Origin: Flavobacteriaceae bacterium
Lineage (GTDB): Bacteria > Bacteroidota > Bacteroidia > Flavobacteriales > Flavobacteriaceae
Direction: 5' to 3'
NCBI GenBank assembly: GCA_014238425.1
Contig: JABABD010000026.1
Span: 29,488-93,487, forward strand
DNA: 64,000 bases
The notes beneath the pieces are model-generated. The model ran no database searches, was not told the origin of the DNA, and worked only from the letters and a program-made list of their open reading frames with translations. The translations under genes were made by a program, and so were the position numbers. Shown in pieces: positions 63,719-64,000 of the stretch; position 1 is the first letter of the stretch, and every line of letters starts with the position of its first letter.

Positions 63719-63748
63719 TTGTAGGTAATAAAAATGCCAATATATTTG
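63719..63748 (+). promoter_or_regulatory. rRNA-type promoter P1
   Basis: TTG (63719-63721), 19 nt, TATATTTG (63741-63748), a perfect consensus match, followed by CAGCCGCTTT. The same box and nearly the same downstream bases recur at P2. Confidence 0.7.
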
Positions 63749-63844
63749 CAGCCGCTTTCAAAAAGGAAGTGAGTTCTTTTAAAATACTGCAAATCAATAG
63801 ATTAAACATTTTCCAAAAAAGATTCAATATTTTTTATTGAAACC

Positions 63845-63875
63845 TTGTAGGATTTAATTGTTAGTTTTATATTTG
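63845..63875 (+). promoter_or_regulatory. rRNA-type promoter P2
   Basis: TTG (63845-63847), 20 nt, TATATTTG (63868-63875), followed by CACCCGCTTT. Exact consensus, 127 bp downstream of P1. Confidence 0.75.
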
Positions 63876-63879
63876 CACC

Positions 63880-64000
63880 CGCTTTGGGAGTCAAGTGGTT
63901 TTCAGGGCAAAAAGAAAGAGTAAAACAAACGTTCATAGACATATTGAATTGACAGCGTAAGTAGATACTGGAAACGGTATTTACAAACAGAGAATAGATC
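63880..64000 (+). other. Probable rRNA operon leader
   Basis: No ORF from 63567 to the end. The leader contains AACGTTCATAGACATATTGA then ATTGACAGCG, which resembles sequences just upstream of 16S rRNA in Flavobacteriaceae. The window stops before any recognisable 16S sequence (AGAGTTTGATC is absent). A hairpin GTTTCAAA/TTTGAAAC lies at 63628-63647 between the porin gene and P1. The rRNA assignment is by recognition of promoter and leader only. Confidence 0.55.

Noticed and set aside
63880..64000. Start of 16S rRNA
   Set aside because: No 16S 5' sequence is present before the window ends; only promoter and leader can be claimed.

Overview
The window is AT-rich chromosomal DNA from a member of the Bacteroidota, almost certainly a (probably marine) Flavobacteriaceae. 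The evidence is two SusC/SusD pairs, many short lipoproteins with a Cys followed by acidic residues, an AraC-type hybrid two-component regulator, a LytTR membrane regulator, and promoters of the Bacteroidota type (TTG, 17-23 nt, TAnnTTTG) rather than the E. coli type. No phage integrase, transposase, CRISPR array or tRNA was seen. The last 430 bases look like the promoter and leader region of an rRNA operon whose 16S gene lies just outside.

Layout. 1-5467: a catabolic operon on the + strand (partial enoyl-CoA hydratase, PaaY-like hexapeptide protein, branched-chain 2-oxoacid dehydrogenase E2, branched-chain aminotransferase, fused E1 alpha-beta), followed by a LytTR membrane regulator and a membrane protein. 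7105-14052: an enzyme cluster (Zn alcohol dehydrogenase, exported TraB/DUF5694-like lipoprotein, nitrilase, lipoprotein amidohydrolase on +; M20 peptidase and group II PLP decarboxylase on -). 14199-22630: housekeeping and small genes (bestrophin, DUF4136 lipoprotein, urocanate hydratase, DUF5522, small HEKIH protein, D-cysteine desulfhydrase/ACC deaminase-like enzyme, GH73-LysM glucosaminidase, HemL, two Spy-like secreted proteins). 22712-28099: a TPR-like protein divergent from a run of small membrane proteins including a 53-residue one, a CPBP-like protein, DUF2157 and GDYXXLXY proteins.

28425-36755 is a nutrient-uptake locus: AraC-type membrane regulator, SusC, SusD and two surface lipoproteins. 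It is bracketed by two identical 28-nt hairpins and neighboured by a small secreted HEFGH metallopeptidase. A second SusC-SusD-lipoprotein operon (56120-61488) is followed by a putative porin. Neither locus has a glycoside hydrolase or polysaccharide lyase, so the substrates cannot be named. Between them lie tandem alpha/beta hydrolases, an EEP-family protein coupled to lysS, a 52-residue Pmp3/YqaE protein, lipB, a nucleoid-associated protein and other single genes.

The most notable system is at 45134-52865. A TPR-sensor hybrid histidine kinase with REC and AraC domains sits upstream of, and on the same strand as, an operon of surface fibre-like proteins: YadA-head-like repeats, one with a phage-type Peptidase_S74 self-cleaving chaperone, plus a lipoprotein. 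Both promoter regions carry the same 29-bp motif, two GTTACA half-sites exactly 21 bp apart, 23 of 29 bases identical. This suggests one autoregulated regulon, which I have not seen described.
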